DNA of 64,000 nt. Origin: Phocoena phocoena. Its lineage: Eukaryota > Chordata > Mammalia > Artiodactyla > Phocoenidae. A model generated the notes under the pieces. The model did not search any database. It saw nothing but the letters and a program-made list of their open reading frames with translations, and had not been told where the DNA came from. This document shows, in pieces, positions 1 through 11,300 of this stretch (within the stretch, counting starts at the first letter, position 1; each line of letters opens with the position of its first letter). Position numbers and translations under genes: made by a program. The DNA lies in contig NC_089238.1 in assembly GCF_963924675.1 (NCBI RefSeq), positions 41,186,879 to 41,250,878 on the forward strand, read 5' to 3'.

Positions 1-677
1 CCTTTTAAAAAATAATGTATAAATCAATAAATTAAAGAAAACAGAGTACTTGAGTTTCTAAGACATTCTCTCAAGAACTTGGGAAAGCCTTACCTACAGA
101 ATAGTGTGAACAAATCAGAGCAGTAGGATCTGAACGTATCTTCCTCCTCCTTTTCACATGGAACAGAGGTGTAGTCAAGATTCATGTTCCCTTCTCCAAC
201 CAGAGCTGGCATATACTGCCTGCCTGGATCAGACCAGAAAGAACAAAGCTGTAAAAATACCATTATTACTAGTAGCAAGCAGCTTAGCCCCCTTACCCCA
301 CCCTGCTCTGCCATACACACACCTGAAGCTTCTCTGGCTATCTGTCCACTCTGAACTGTTAGATTGGGGAACAGGAATTCTATAGGAACCAAGGTTTGTG
401 ACAACAACATTGTGTGTGTCCAAGAAAGGGTTGAGTAAGGAGCAACTAGGAAGTTACCCAAATCTAAGAAACCTTTTCTAAGTACCTTAGATAACAGGGC
501 AGCTAATGCTGAATGAGCCTGTTTTATCCAGGAACTAATTACTAGGATAAACTGTAGTGACTGAATGTAATACAGTTTCAGGTAGTGGTAGATTTAAAAA
601 TTGCAAATGATAAGACCGTTGTTCAAAATAATTTATGCACAAGTGAGTTGTAGGTATGTATTAAAAGGCTCTAGTGG

Positions 678-803
678 GGACTTCCCTGGTGGTCCACGCT
701 AGAAGCATATGACTCCACGCTTCCACTGCAAGGGTCATGGGTTCGATCCCTGGTCAGGGAACTAGGATCCTGCATGCCGCGTGGCATGGCCAAAAAAAAA
801 AGA
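678..803 (+). mobile_element. CHR-type SINE, short form
   Basis: gacttccctggtggtccacg head, B-box-like gggttcgatccc, A-rich tail. Flanked by aaaggctct duplications (664-672 and 805-813). Confidence 0.85.
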
Positions 804-1228
804 AAAAGGCTCTGTTTAAGGTGGGGAAAGATTGGTAGAAACTCTTCCTTGAGCTTTACTGGTTCTTGATAACCTAGCTTTGTAACATATATTATCCTTC
901 AAAGTGACTTCTCTAGCCTCTGGGCAGTGAGCATTAGAGTTGGAACATTAGAGCATTAGAGTGGGTAGATAAAGTAAGAGGATGGATAATAAGGAATGCC
1001 ATAAGAGAGAGTAAACTTTAACTAGAATGTTTGATTGTTCGTTACCTCTTGCTTTATTCTTCTAATATGTAAATAACAAAGATATGTTATAGGTACTGGT
1101 GTTTCCTACCATGATTGTGTGTTAAGCAGCTATACTTAGTAATAAATTTTGAAGATAATGAATGAAATTTTAGACCTTAAATGCCAAAACTTTAATCTTA
1201 TATGTGCATTTCTTAGAAATGTAAGCCT

Positions 1229-1360
1229 GGGAATTCCCTGGTGTTCCAGTGGTTAGGACTCTGTGCTTTCACTGCCGAGGGCGTAGGTTCAATCCCTGGT
1301 CGGGGAACTAAGATCCTGCAAGCCTCGAGTGTGCCCCCCCACCAAAAAAAAAAAGAAAGA
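1229..1360 (+). mobile_element. CHR-type SINE, short form
   Basis: gaattccctggtgttccag head and gggaactaagatcctgcaag body. Flanking duplications agaaatgtaagcctg / agaaatgaaagcctg. Confidence 0.88.
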
Positions 1361-1516
1361 AAGAAATGAAAGCCTGATAGATTGTTTTTATTAATAAATG
1401 TATCATATAAAAGTTCAAATGTTATTAATGACTTATTTGTAGTCCTATAAGTTAATCTTTTCTGGCCTAGTTATATTTATAGAATTAGAGTCTTTTACCT
1501 TATATTTCACTCATCT

Positions 1517-1920
1517 AGTTCTGTAACACAAACTGCCCCCCAAATTTAGTGGCTTAAAGTAGTAACTCTTGTTTTTCATGCTTCTTTTGGTTGGTTGGAC
1601 TCACCTGATCCACTCATGTGGTGTTGGCTGGGATCACTCATGCCCCTGAATTCGGCTGGGAGCTCAGCTGGGGTAGCTCAAGTAGAGGATTATATGGGCT
1701 TTTCTCTCCAGCATGCTAGTTGGACATTTTCATGGTGGCTCAGGGCTCCAAGAGAACAAAATTGGAAGTTACAGAGCTTCTTAAGTGCTAGGCTTGTAAC
1801 TTACACAGCATCACTTGGCCACATTCTGTTTGTCAAGGCAAGTCATAAGGCTCACTCTCAAGGAGAGGGGACATAGTTACTCCACCTTTTAATTGGAGAA
1901 GTGGCATGTGAATACAAGAA
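1517..1920. repeat. Old medium-reiteration repeat, family not resolved
   Basis: Contains the tagtggcttaaag and gggatcactcatgc stretches that recur in mammalian medium-reiteration repeats. Related copies are seen at about 38860-39245 and 45600-45690. I cannot name the family with certainty. Confidence 0.5.
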
Positions 1921-2167
1921 TGGGAGGAATTATTGTCAGCCCTCTTTACAGACAACATGCCACACTTAGTATTACATTTTTGTCGTACAAAAACATTTTT
2001 AATCCTAAAATTTAAATGGCAGAAAATAGCGATCATATCTTTCTTTTTTGACCTGATTTTAGATAGTGATAGTTCTTCCTGGCAGATTAACAGTAACTGT
2101 TTCGCTGAGTTGTTTAGAACCACTAATTTCTAGTAAGCAAATAAAATTTGTATATTTTTTTCCCTAG

Positions 2168-2340
2168 TATTGACTGTGCAGGTATTTTGAAACTCCGCAA
2201 TTCAGATATAGAACTTCGAAAAGGAGAAACTGATATTGGCAGAAAGAATACTAGAGTACGACTTGTGTTTCGTGTACACATCCCACAGCCCAATGGAAAA
2301 GTCCTTTCTCTGCAGACAGCTTCTATACCTGTTGAATGCT
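2168..2340 (+). CDS. NFATC3: NFATC3 exon: end of the Rel-homology DNA-binding domain
   Basis: Acceptor tttttccctag precedes 2168 and donor GTAAGT follows 2340. The first base completes a Ser codon; the exon then reads [17 protein letters not shown] and [16 protein letters not shown], the conserved end of the NFAT Rel-homology N-domain, and finishes with IPVEC plus one base of the next codon. The 173-nt length and phases (2 in, 1 out) join cleanly to the exon at 6229. Confidence 0.96.
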
Positions 2341-5300
2341 GTAAGTGAGCCTGTGATATTTTAAAGTTTTGTTTATAATAGGTTATTTTCTGTTTTGTTT
2401 ATAATGTAATGTTTGGATAACAGTAAACTGAGGGGGCTTCCCTGGCGGCACAGTGGTTAAGAATCCACCTGCCAATGCAGGGGACACGGGTTCGAGCCCT
2501 GGTCCGGGAAGATCCCACATGCTGCGGAGCAACTAAGCCCGCTTCCCACTACTACTGAGCCTGCGCTCTACAGCCTGCGAGCCACAACTACTGAGCCTGT
2601 GTGCCACAACTACTGAAGCCACACACCTAGAGCCCGTGCTCCGCAATGAGAAGTCACCGCAATGAGAAGCCCGTGCACCCCAATGAAGAGTGGCCCCCGC
2701 TCGCCACAACTAGAGAAAGCCCGTGCACGACAAAGACCCAATGCAGCCAAAACTAAATGATAATAAAATATTTTTTAAAAAATGTTTCCAAAAAAAAGTA
2801 AACTGAGGGCTTCCCTGGTGGTGCAGTGGTTAAGAATCCGCCTGCCAATGCAAGGGACACAGGTTCGAGCCCTGGTCCGGGAAGATCCCACATGCCGTGG
2901 AGCAACTAAGCCCGTGTGCCACAACTACTGAAGCTGCGCATCTAGAGCCCGTGCTCCGCAACAAGAGAAGCCACTGCAACCAAGAGTAGCCCCTGCTCGC
3001 TGCAACTGGAGAAAGCCTGCATGCAGCAACAAAGACACAACGCAGCCAAAAATGAAATTAAATAAAATTTTTTAAAAAGTAAACTGAAGCCCAGGGTCTG
3101 GATAGCTGGTGTGATTTTCTTATATGGAAATAAGCTACGTGTTTAGGTGGAGGAGTACTGATCTTGGAGTTAGAAAGTGGCTTCTCATTATAATTTGACC
3201 CTAGGTAGCCTGTGTGGCTATAGACATTCTCTTGACCATAGTTTTCTTACTCATAAATGAGGAAGGTGGGCTTGATGACACCTGAGGACCAAATTATGAA
3301 GCTATGATTCTGACATTAAGTGTCATTGATACTTGGTCATCTTTGTTTCATTAAAATGTTGGAAGATGCCTGTCTCTGCAAGCTGACACTTCAGCTGAAT
3401 AGGGACTTACAGGATTTTGGTTTTTGTTTTTTTTACCGTAAATTTATGTACAACACCAGGTTGAGAAAGTGAATGCTTTTTCCCTGGTTTTTCAGAGCCA
3501 AGAAATGAGAAAAGGCCTAGAATCTGATATCTACTCAAGCCCTTGAGAACTGTGGACCTCTGGCAGGTTAGCTGATAGGACTGAAATATTGAGATTGCAA
3601 TTTAGATTTTTAGAGCACAGACTTAGAAGTGTTCTAATTCCATGTCTTAATTTTGTGTAGGAGGAAACTGAGGCGCAAGTATCTCAAGTGCTCCTCCCAG
3701 GTTATTTGCTTGTTGGTGTGACAGAGCTGTGGCTAGAACACAGGTTTTCTTAGTACTCTTTTGATTATGTTATATCATTTTATTTCTGTTAACCACATGC
3801 ATTCTTAATTTGGGATCATACCTACTGTATTACTTTTCTGTGCCTCCTTTTGCTGTTCACTGGAGTAATACTTTATCATTTTCCAGTCGACTGTGGGAAT
3901 CACTGAGCAAATCCATGGTAATAGAATCACTGCAGAAGTAATTTTTGTATTAATTTTTAATAGATAATACAGGTACATGGTACAAAATTCAAAAAGAGTA
4001 AAAGAGTATAGAGTGAAAAGTAAATTTTCAAGTTAGCTAGTTCCCTTTCTTAGAAACAGCTATCATTGCCACAATCTTTGTTACCCTGCCAGACAAATGC
4101 CCATTTAAGCACATATTTCTCTAATTTTTAGCAACATAATTTAAGTTCATAGAGTAGTTTGAGTTTTTGAGATGAATTTACTCTAAAATTATTGTTTTCT
4201 CTTTTAGTTTATTAAATTATTGTGTGATTATTGTTGAGAGTATAGAAAATGCAAAATGGTACAAAGAGTAGCATTAAAATCTTTTTTGTAATATCACTTC
4301 TCTGAGATAAGTCACTATTAACCTTTTTTTTTTTTTCACTATTAACCTTTTTTTGGATTTTTTTTCCTTTTTTTTTTTTGGTCTGTGTGTGTGTGCACGT
4401 GTGCACGCACACACAATATTTGGTAGTTATAGTGGGCGTTTTCTCATATAGTTAAATATTCTTCAAAAATGCTTTTGGCACATGCATAATATTTTATTAT
4501 GGCTATGCCACTTGGTGAACACATTTTTGCTGTTACTTTGAATGAACTTGTGATAGCTAGTTTCCACTATAAATATCTAAAACTTGAATTAGTCTTACTC
4601 CGTAGGCTAGTCAGTGCTTGTTTTTATGCCCCTTCTTTGTGAGCCATTTAGAACATAAATAAGGACATAAGTGTTTTCTGAGATCTAGATTTGTGCTTGG
4701 TACTTTCTAAGTTGTAGTTCATCCTAAATCCCAGACCCATCTCCTATGAAACATTCTCTTTGAATGGGGCTGGGATCCTAATTCATATACCTTTTGTGTC
4801 TTAGTATTAAATAGTTGGAAGAGAGGGAATTCCCTGGTGGTCCAGTGGTAAAGAATCCGCCTTGCAATGCAGGGGACGGGGGTTCAGTCCCTGGTCAGGG
4901 AACTAAGATTCCACATGCCGCAGGGCAACTAAACCTGCGTGCCACAACTACTGAGCCTGCACACCTCAACTAGAGCCCGCGTGTCACAAACTACAGAGCC
5001 CACGCGCCCTGGAGCCCACGCGCCACAACTAGAGAAGAGAAAACCGACACACCACAACTAGAGAGAAGCCCACGCATGGCAACGAAAGATCCTGCATGCC
5101 ACAACTAAGACCCAACACAGCTAAAAGTAAATAAAATAAATAAATCTTAAAAAAAAGAAATAGTTGGAAGAGGCATAGTGAACTGGGACTGCATGCTTCA
5201 TAAAGGCAGTCAAGTTGTTTAAATTTCTTTAAAATGTTGTTCTGGCCAAACAAAACACAGCTGACCCTCAAAGCCACCAATTTTCCACCCAAGTAGTAGG

Positions 5301-8300
5301 ACTAAAAGTAGGTCTGTTTCCAAAATGTGAAGAAGAAAGTATGATCCACCCTTTTTGTTTGTTTTAATCCAGAGAGAAACCTAGTTATTGAGGCATTTGG
5401 CAGGAATAAACCCTTAGAGAACCTAAGCAGTCAAAAGAAGTATAATGTATAGCTTGAAACTCAAGCATTTTTTAAAAAGGAAAGAAAAGCCAGAAGTAGG
5501 ATCTCCAGAAAATACAGCAACTTGAAATCAGTAGATATTAGAAAAAGGCAGCAACAAGGAAAAGTTAATAGTTTACATAATGACTTGTAGGCTTTAAGAA
5601 AAATTATGTTCCCATACCCTGGGAAGGAAGAGTATAGTGCACTAAGAAGTATTTATGTTCATTTTTCAAAATTCTGTATTGAAATGTGTACTTCATGTAT
5701 ACTTCAGTTATTTAGATGTCCAAAATGTAATCCTGATGCATCACTGATGATCTAGTTATTTTCTTGATGAAAGGGCTGCTTGGTGTTTGTCCTTTAGAAA
5801 CTTGTCTTCTTTTAATTGTATGCAATATAATTATGCATCTTCGGATTTAATTTGCTTTTTATAATTATATTAAATTTATCAATTTTAACAGACAAGTTGT
5901 GGGGAAGAAATGTAATAAGACAAGCTAAAAAGAGAAAAGTGGATGAGGTGAATGTGTTGGAGTCAATATAAGTTGTAGGCATTAATTAATTTCTCTTTAT
6001 TAGTTTCTCTATAATTGTAGTCTAAGAAAATTATTTAAAATCACATGACTCTAATAAATCTATTTTGTTTTCTAAATAGCATAGCTGTTTTAGTGGATAT
6101 TGTTACCATTGCCTTGCATTTTAAAAATCCAGAGCTGCTTCTTTTATAGCTAGACTTTGTCATTTACATATGAAAGAGTGTAAACTAATATTTTGTTTCT
6201 TCTCAACTCTTAAAAAAAAAAAAAACAGCCCAGCGGTCTGCTCAAGAACTTCCTCATATTGAGAAGTACAGTATCAACAGTTGTTCTGTAAATGGAGGTC
6301 ATGAAATGATTGTTACTGGATCTAATTTTCTTCCAGAATCCAAAATCATCTTTCTTGAAAAAGGACAAGGTAAATAATATAAGATCTGAGTTGACTCAGA
6401 CATAGAAAACAAACTTATGGTTACCAAACGGGATAGGAGGTGGGGAGGGATAAATAGGAGTTTGGGATAAGCAGATACAAGCTACTATATATACTATATA
6501 TACTGTATAAACAACACGGTCCTAATGTAGAGCACAGGGAACTATATTCAGTATCTTGTAATAAGCTACAATGGAAAAGAATCCGAAAAAGAATAAATAA
6601 ATATATATACATACACACAACTGAATCATTTTGCTGTACACCCGAAACTAACATAACGTTATAAATCAACTATACTTCAATAAATAAATAAATGGATAGA
6701 TAGATAAATAAGATTTGAGTTGATTGAACTCAGACTAAGGGGCAAAAGGTTAAAGTGAATTATTCAGATGTTTCACTGACATTAATCACAAAATAGTTTT
6801 CTTAAAGCTATAGGCATCATTTACACAGATTTTACTGTAAACCAAACATTTATTAAATTTTCATATGAATATTAAGTTTTCATTGAGGATGTCTCAACAG
6901 TAAAAGAGGGCTTCCCTGGTGGCACAGTGGTTGAGAGGCCGCCTGCCAATGCAGGGGACACGGGTCCGTACCCCGGTCTGGGAGGATCCCACATGCTGCA
7001 GAGCGGCTGCGCCCGTGGGCCGTGGCCGCTGGGCCTGCGCGTCAGGAGCCTGTGCTCTGCAGTGGGAGAGGCCACAACAGTGACAGGCCCACGTACCGCA
7101 AAAAAAAACCCAGAAAACAAAAACAAAAGTAAAAGAATCCCCCAATATTTCTTCAAGAGAATTGAAAATATAAGTCACACAGAAATTTGGACACAAATGC
7201 TTTTAGCAGCATTAATCATAATAGCCAAAAAATGTAAACATCTCAAATACTTATCAACTGATAAATGGATAATCAAAATGTGATATATTCATACAATGGG
7301 ATATTATTTAGCGATAAAAAAGAATAAAGTACTGATTAATGCTACAACATGGATGACCCTTAAAAACATTTTGCTAGGGACTTCGCTGGTGGTCCAGTGG
7401 TTAAGACTCCACACTCCCAATTGCAGGGGACCCAGGTTTGATCCCTGGTTAGGGAACTGGATCCCGCATGCTGCAACTAAGAGCCTGCATGCCACAACTA
7501 AAAGATCCTGCGTGCCTCAACTGAATATCCCACATTGAGGCACGCTGCAACAAAGATCCCATGTGCTGCAACTAAGACCTGGTGCAGCCAAATAAATAAA
7601 TCAATAAAATTTTTTAACTTATTAAAATTAATTTAAAAAATAAAAACATGAAAAATCTCAAACAACCTAACTTTACACCTCAAGGAACTAGAAGAAGTAC
7701 AAATGAAGCCCAAAGTTAGTAGAAGGAAGGAAATAACAAAAATTACGGCAGAAATAAGTGAAATAGAGACTAAAAAGACGATAGAAAATATAAGTGAAAC
7801 TAGGAGATGGTTCTTTGAAAAGAGAAACAAAGTTGACAGACTTCTAGCTAGACTCACCAAGAAAAAAAAGGACTCACGTCAAATCAGAAATGAAAGAGGA
7901 AATATTACAGCTGATACCACAGAAATACAAAGGGTCATAAGAGACCACTGTGAACAATCATATGCCAAAAAATTGGACAGCCTAGAAAAAAATGGATAGA
8001 TTCCTAGAAACATACAACCTACCAAAGACTGAATCATGATGAAATAGAATATCTGAGCAGACCAAATACTAGTAGGGCGATTGAATCAGTAATCAAAACC
8101 TCCCAACAGACAAAATTCCAGGATCAGACAACTTCACTGTTGAATTCTACCAAACATTCAAAGAAGAACTAATACCAAGCCTTCTAAATTTTTCCAAAAA
8201 AACAGGAGAGGAGGGAACTATCCAAACTCATTTTTTGAGGCCAGCGTTACCTTGACATCAAAACCATTACAGGCCAATATACCTGATGAACATAGATGCA

Positions 8301-11300
8301 AAAATCTTCAACAAAATATTAGCAAGCCAAATTCAACAGTACTTTAACAGGATCATATACCATCATCAAGTGGGATTTATTCCAGAGATAGACGGATGGT
8401 TTAACATTCGCAAATCAGTCAGCGTGATACACCACATTATCATGATTAAAAAAAGCATTTGATAAAATTCATCATCCATTTATGATTAAAAAACTGTTGG
8501 AGGCTTTCCTGGTGGCGCAGTGGTTGGGAGTCCGCCTGCTGATGCAGGGGACGCGGGTTCGTGCCCCGGTCTGGGAGGATCCCACATGCCGCGGAGCGGC
8601 TGGGCCCGTGAGCCACAGCTGCTGAGCCTGCACGTTCGGAGCCAACAGGAGAGGCCACAACAGTGAGAGGCTCGCGTACCGCAAAAAAAAAAAAAAAAAA
8701 AAACTATTGGGCTTCCTTGGTGGCGCAGTCATTGAGAATCCTCCTGCCAATGCAGGGGACACGGGTTCAATCCCTGGTCCAGGAAGATCCCACATGCTGC
8801 GGAGCAACTAAGCCTTCATGCTGCAACTACTGAAGCCCACGAACCTAGAGCCCATGCTCCGCAACAAGAGAAGCCACCACAGTGAGAAGACAGTGCACCT
8901 CAACGAAGAGTAGCCCCTGCTCGCCTCAACTAGAGAAAGCCCACGTGCAGCAACGAAGACCCAACACACCAAAAATAAATAAATAAATGTATTAAAAAAA
9001 AAACCTTAAAAAGCTGTCAACAAAGAGGTTGTAGAAGGCATGTACCTTAACATAATAGAGGCTATATGTGACCAGCCCATAGCTAATATCTTTTTTTTTT
9101 TTTTTCATAGCTAATATCTTAATGGTGAAAAGCTGAAAGCTTTTCCTCTTAAGATCAGGAAGACAAGGATGCCCACTCTTGCCACTTTTATTCAACATAG
9201 TATAGGAAGTTCTAGCCAGAAAAGTTAGGCAAGAAAAAGAAATAAAAGGTATTCCAATTGGAAAGGAAGAAGTAAAACTGTCACTGTTTGCAGATGATGT
9301 GGTATTATATATAGGAAGCTGTAAATCTCTATCAAAAAAACTGTTAAAACTAATAAATTCAGTTAAGTTGCAGGATATAAAACAAATATACAAAAATATG
9401 TTGTATTTCTATATAATAATGTACTATCAGGAAGAGAAATTAAGAAAATATCATTTACAATTGCATCAAAAAGAATAAAATACCTAGGAATAAATTTAAC
9501 CAAGAAGGTGAAAGACGTATGTATCAGAAACTACAAGACGTTAATGAAAGAAACTGAAGAAGACACAAATAAATGGAAAGATATTCTGTGCTCATGGATT
9601 GGAAGAATTAATATTGTGAAAATGTCCATATTACCCAAAGCAATCTACCGATTCAGTGCAATCCCTATCAAAGTTCCAATGGAATTTTTCACAGAAATAG
9701 AACAATCCTAAAATTTCTGTGGAACTGTAGAAGACCCCAAATAGCCAGAGTAATCTGGAGAAAGAAGAGCAAAGCTGGAGACATCACACTCCCTGATTTC
9801 AAACTATATTACAAAGCTATAGTAATTAAATTAGTATGGTATTGGCATCAAAACAGACATATAGATCAATGGAACAGAATAGAGAGCCCGGAAATAAACC
9901 TACATGTATATAGTCAATTAATATAAAACAAAGGAGCCAAGAATACACGATGGGGAAAGAACAAGTTTCTTCAATAAGTGGTATTGGGAAAATTAGCCAC
10001 ATGCAAAAGAATGAAAGTGGGCCACTCTCTTAAACCATACACAAAAATTAACTCAAAATGGATTGAAGGCTTGAGTGTAAAACCTGAAACCGTAAAACTA
10101 GAAAAATGCATAGGTGGTAAGCCATAGCATAGGTCTTGACAATGATTTTTTGAGTCTGACACCAAAAGCAAAAGCATCAAAAGCAAAAATAAACAAGAGG
10201 GACTACATCAAACTAAAAAGCGTCTGCACAACAAAGGAAACCATCAACAAAATGAAAAGGCAACCTACTGAATGAGAGAAAATATTTACAAGTCATATAT
10301 CTGATAAGGGGCTACTATCCAAAGCATATAAAGAGCTCATACAGCTCAATGGCAAAAAGGCAAGCAATCCCAATTAAGAAATGGGCAGAAGATCCCAAAA
10401 GACATTTTTTTCCAAAGAAGATCACAGATGGGCAACAGATATGAAAAGATGCTCTACATTGTTAATCATCAGTGAAATGCACGTCAAAACCGTAGAGAGA
10501 TACCACCTCCCACCTTTTAGAATGGCTGTTATTAAAAAGACTAGAAAAAAACAAGTGTTGGCAAGGATGTGGAGAAAAGGGAATCGTTGCATACTGTTTG
10601 TGGGAATGTAAACTGGTGCAATCACTACAAAAAAATATTTTGGAGGTTCCTCAAAAAATTAAAAGTAGAACTACCATATGATCTAGTGGTACACTTCTGG
10701 GTATTTATCTGAAAAAAACAGAAACACTTAACTTGGAAAAAACATATACACCCCTGTGTTCATTGCAGCAATATTTACAGTAGCCAAGACTAGGTTAAGG
10801 ACCCTGACCTCTGTGCTCTTAGTACATCCAGACTGCACCTTTATTAGTTATTGTAACCACCACATTTCATTATAATGAACTGTTTATATTTGCCTTTCAT
10901 CCACAAACTGAAGGCAGGGTATCCTATCTCCATTATCTCAGCAACCCAAAGTGCTTGGCATGTTGGGACCCAGCAGATGATTGCTGAACTGAGCTGTAGT
11001 TCTGAGCATTTGTCTGTAGTAGTTCTTGTGCACAAGGGTAGCTCTTAGCTATATTGGACTGGAAGGTGATAGTCACAATCTAGACAGCATTTCATTGAGT
11101 CTTCTGATATTTTCACAGACCAGATGAAGTCATGCTAGCTGTGAAGATACTTGTATGGGTTAGTCACTGGGTAAATGCCCATGACATAAAAAGAATGCTG
11201 GAGTGAGAGCTCTAGTAGCAGGTGGGGCTTTCCCCAGGTAAATAATTCACTTGGGATGAAGAGACAGAAAATGTGCTGGCCAGATCTTTAGGTGACACAA

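Larger units (their letters stand above)
1..2167 (+). other. NFATC3: NFATC3 intron (5' part outside window)
   Basis: AT-rich intron sequence with two SINEs (678-804, 1229-1360) and an old medium-reiteration repeat at about 1517-1920. No exon seen. Confidence 0.8.
2341..6228 (+). other. NFATC3: NFATC3 intron
   Basis: About 3.9 kb; holds the stacked SINE pair, a MIR-like piece, an old repeat, a poly(A)-only insertion and one long SINE. The stretch 5300-6200 is AT-rich with nothing I can name. Confidence 0.8.
7640..10793 (+). mobile_element. L1 ORF2 fragment, decayed, with two SINEs inside
   Basis: About 2.6 kb of L1 reverse-transcriptase-region sequence in the sense direction, from [19 protein letters not shown] through a region with tttgcagatgatgtgg (reverse transcriptase FADD-type box region, 9289-9304) to gcagcaatatttacagtag near 10785. 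Many stops break it; the longest intact stretch is about 98 codons. SINEs at 8501-8702 and 8711-9003 and a poly(A)-only insertion at 9078 interrupt it. Not functional. Confidence 0.85.

Noticed and set aside
7703..9711. L1 ORF2 pieces with intact stretches of 60-100 codons
   Set aside because: Broken by many stops and by two SINEs. Listed as a decayed L1, not as genes.
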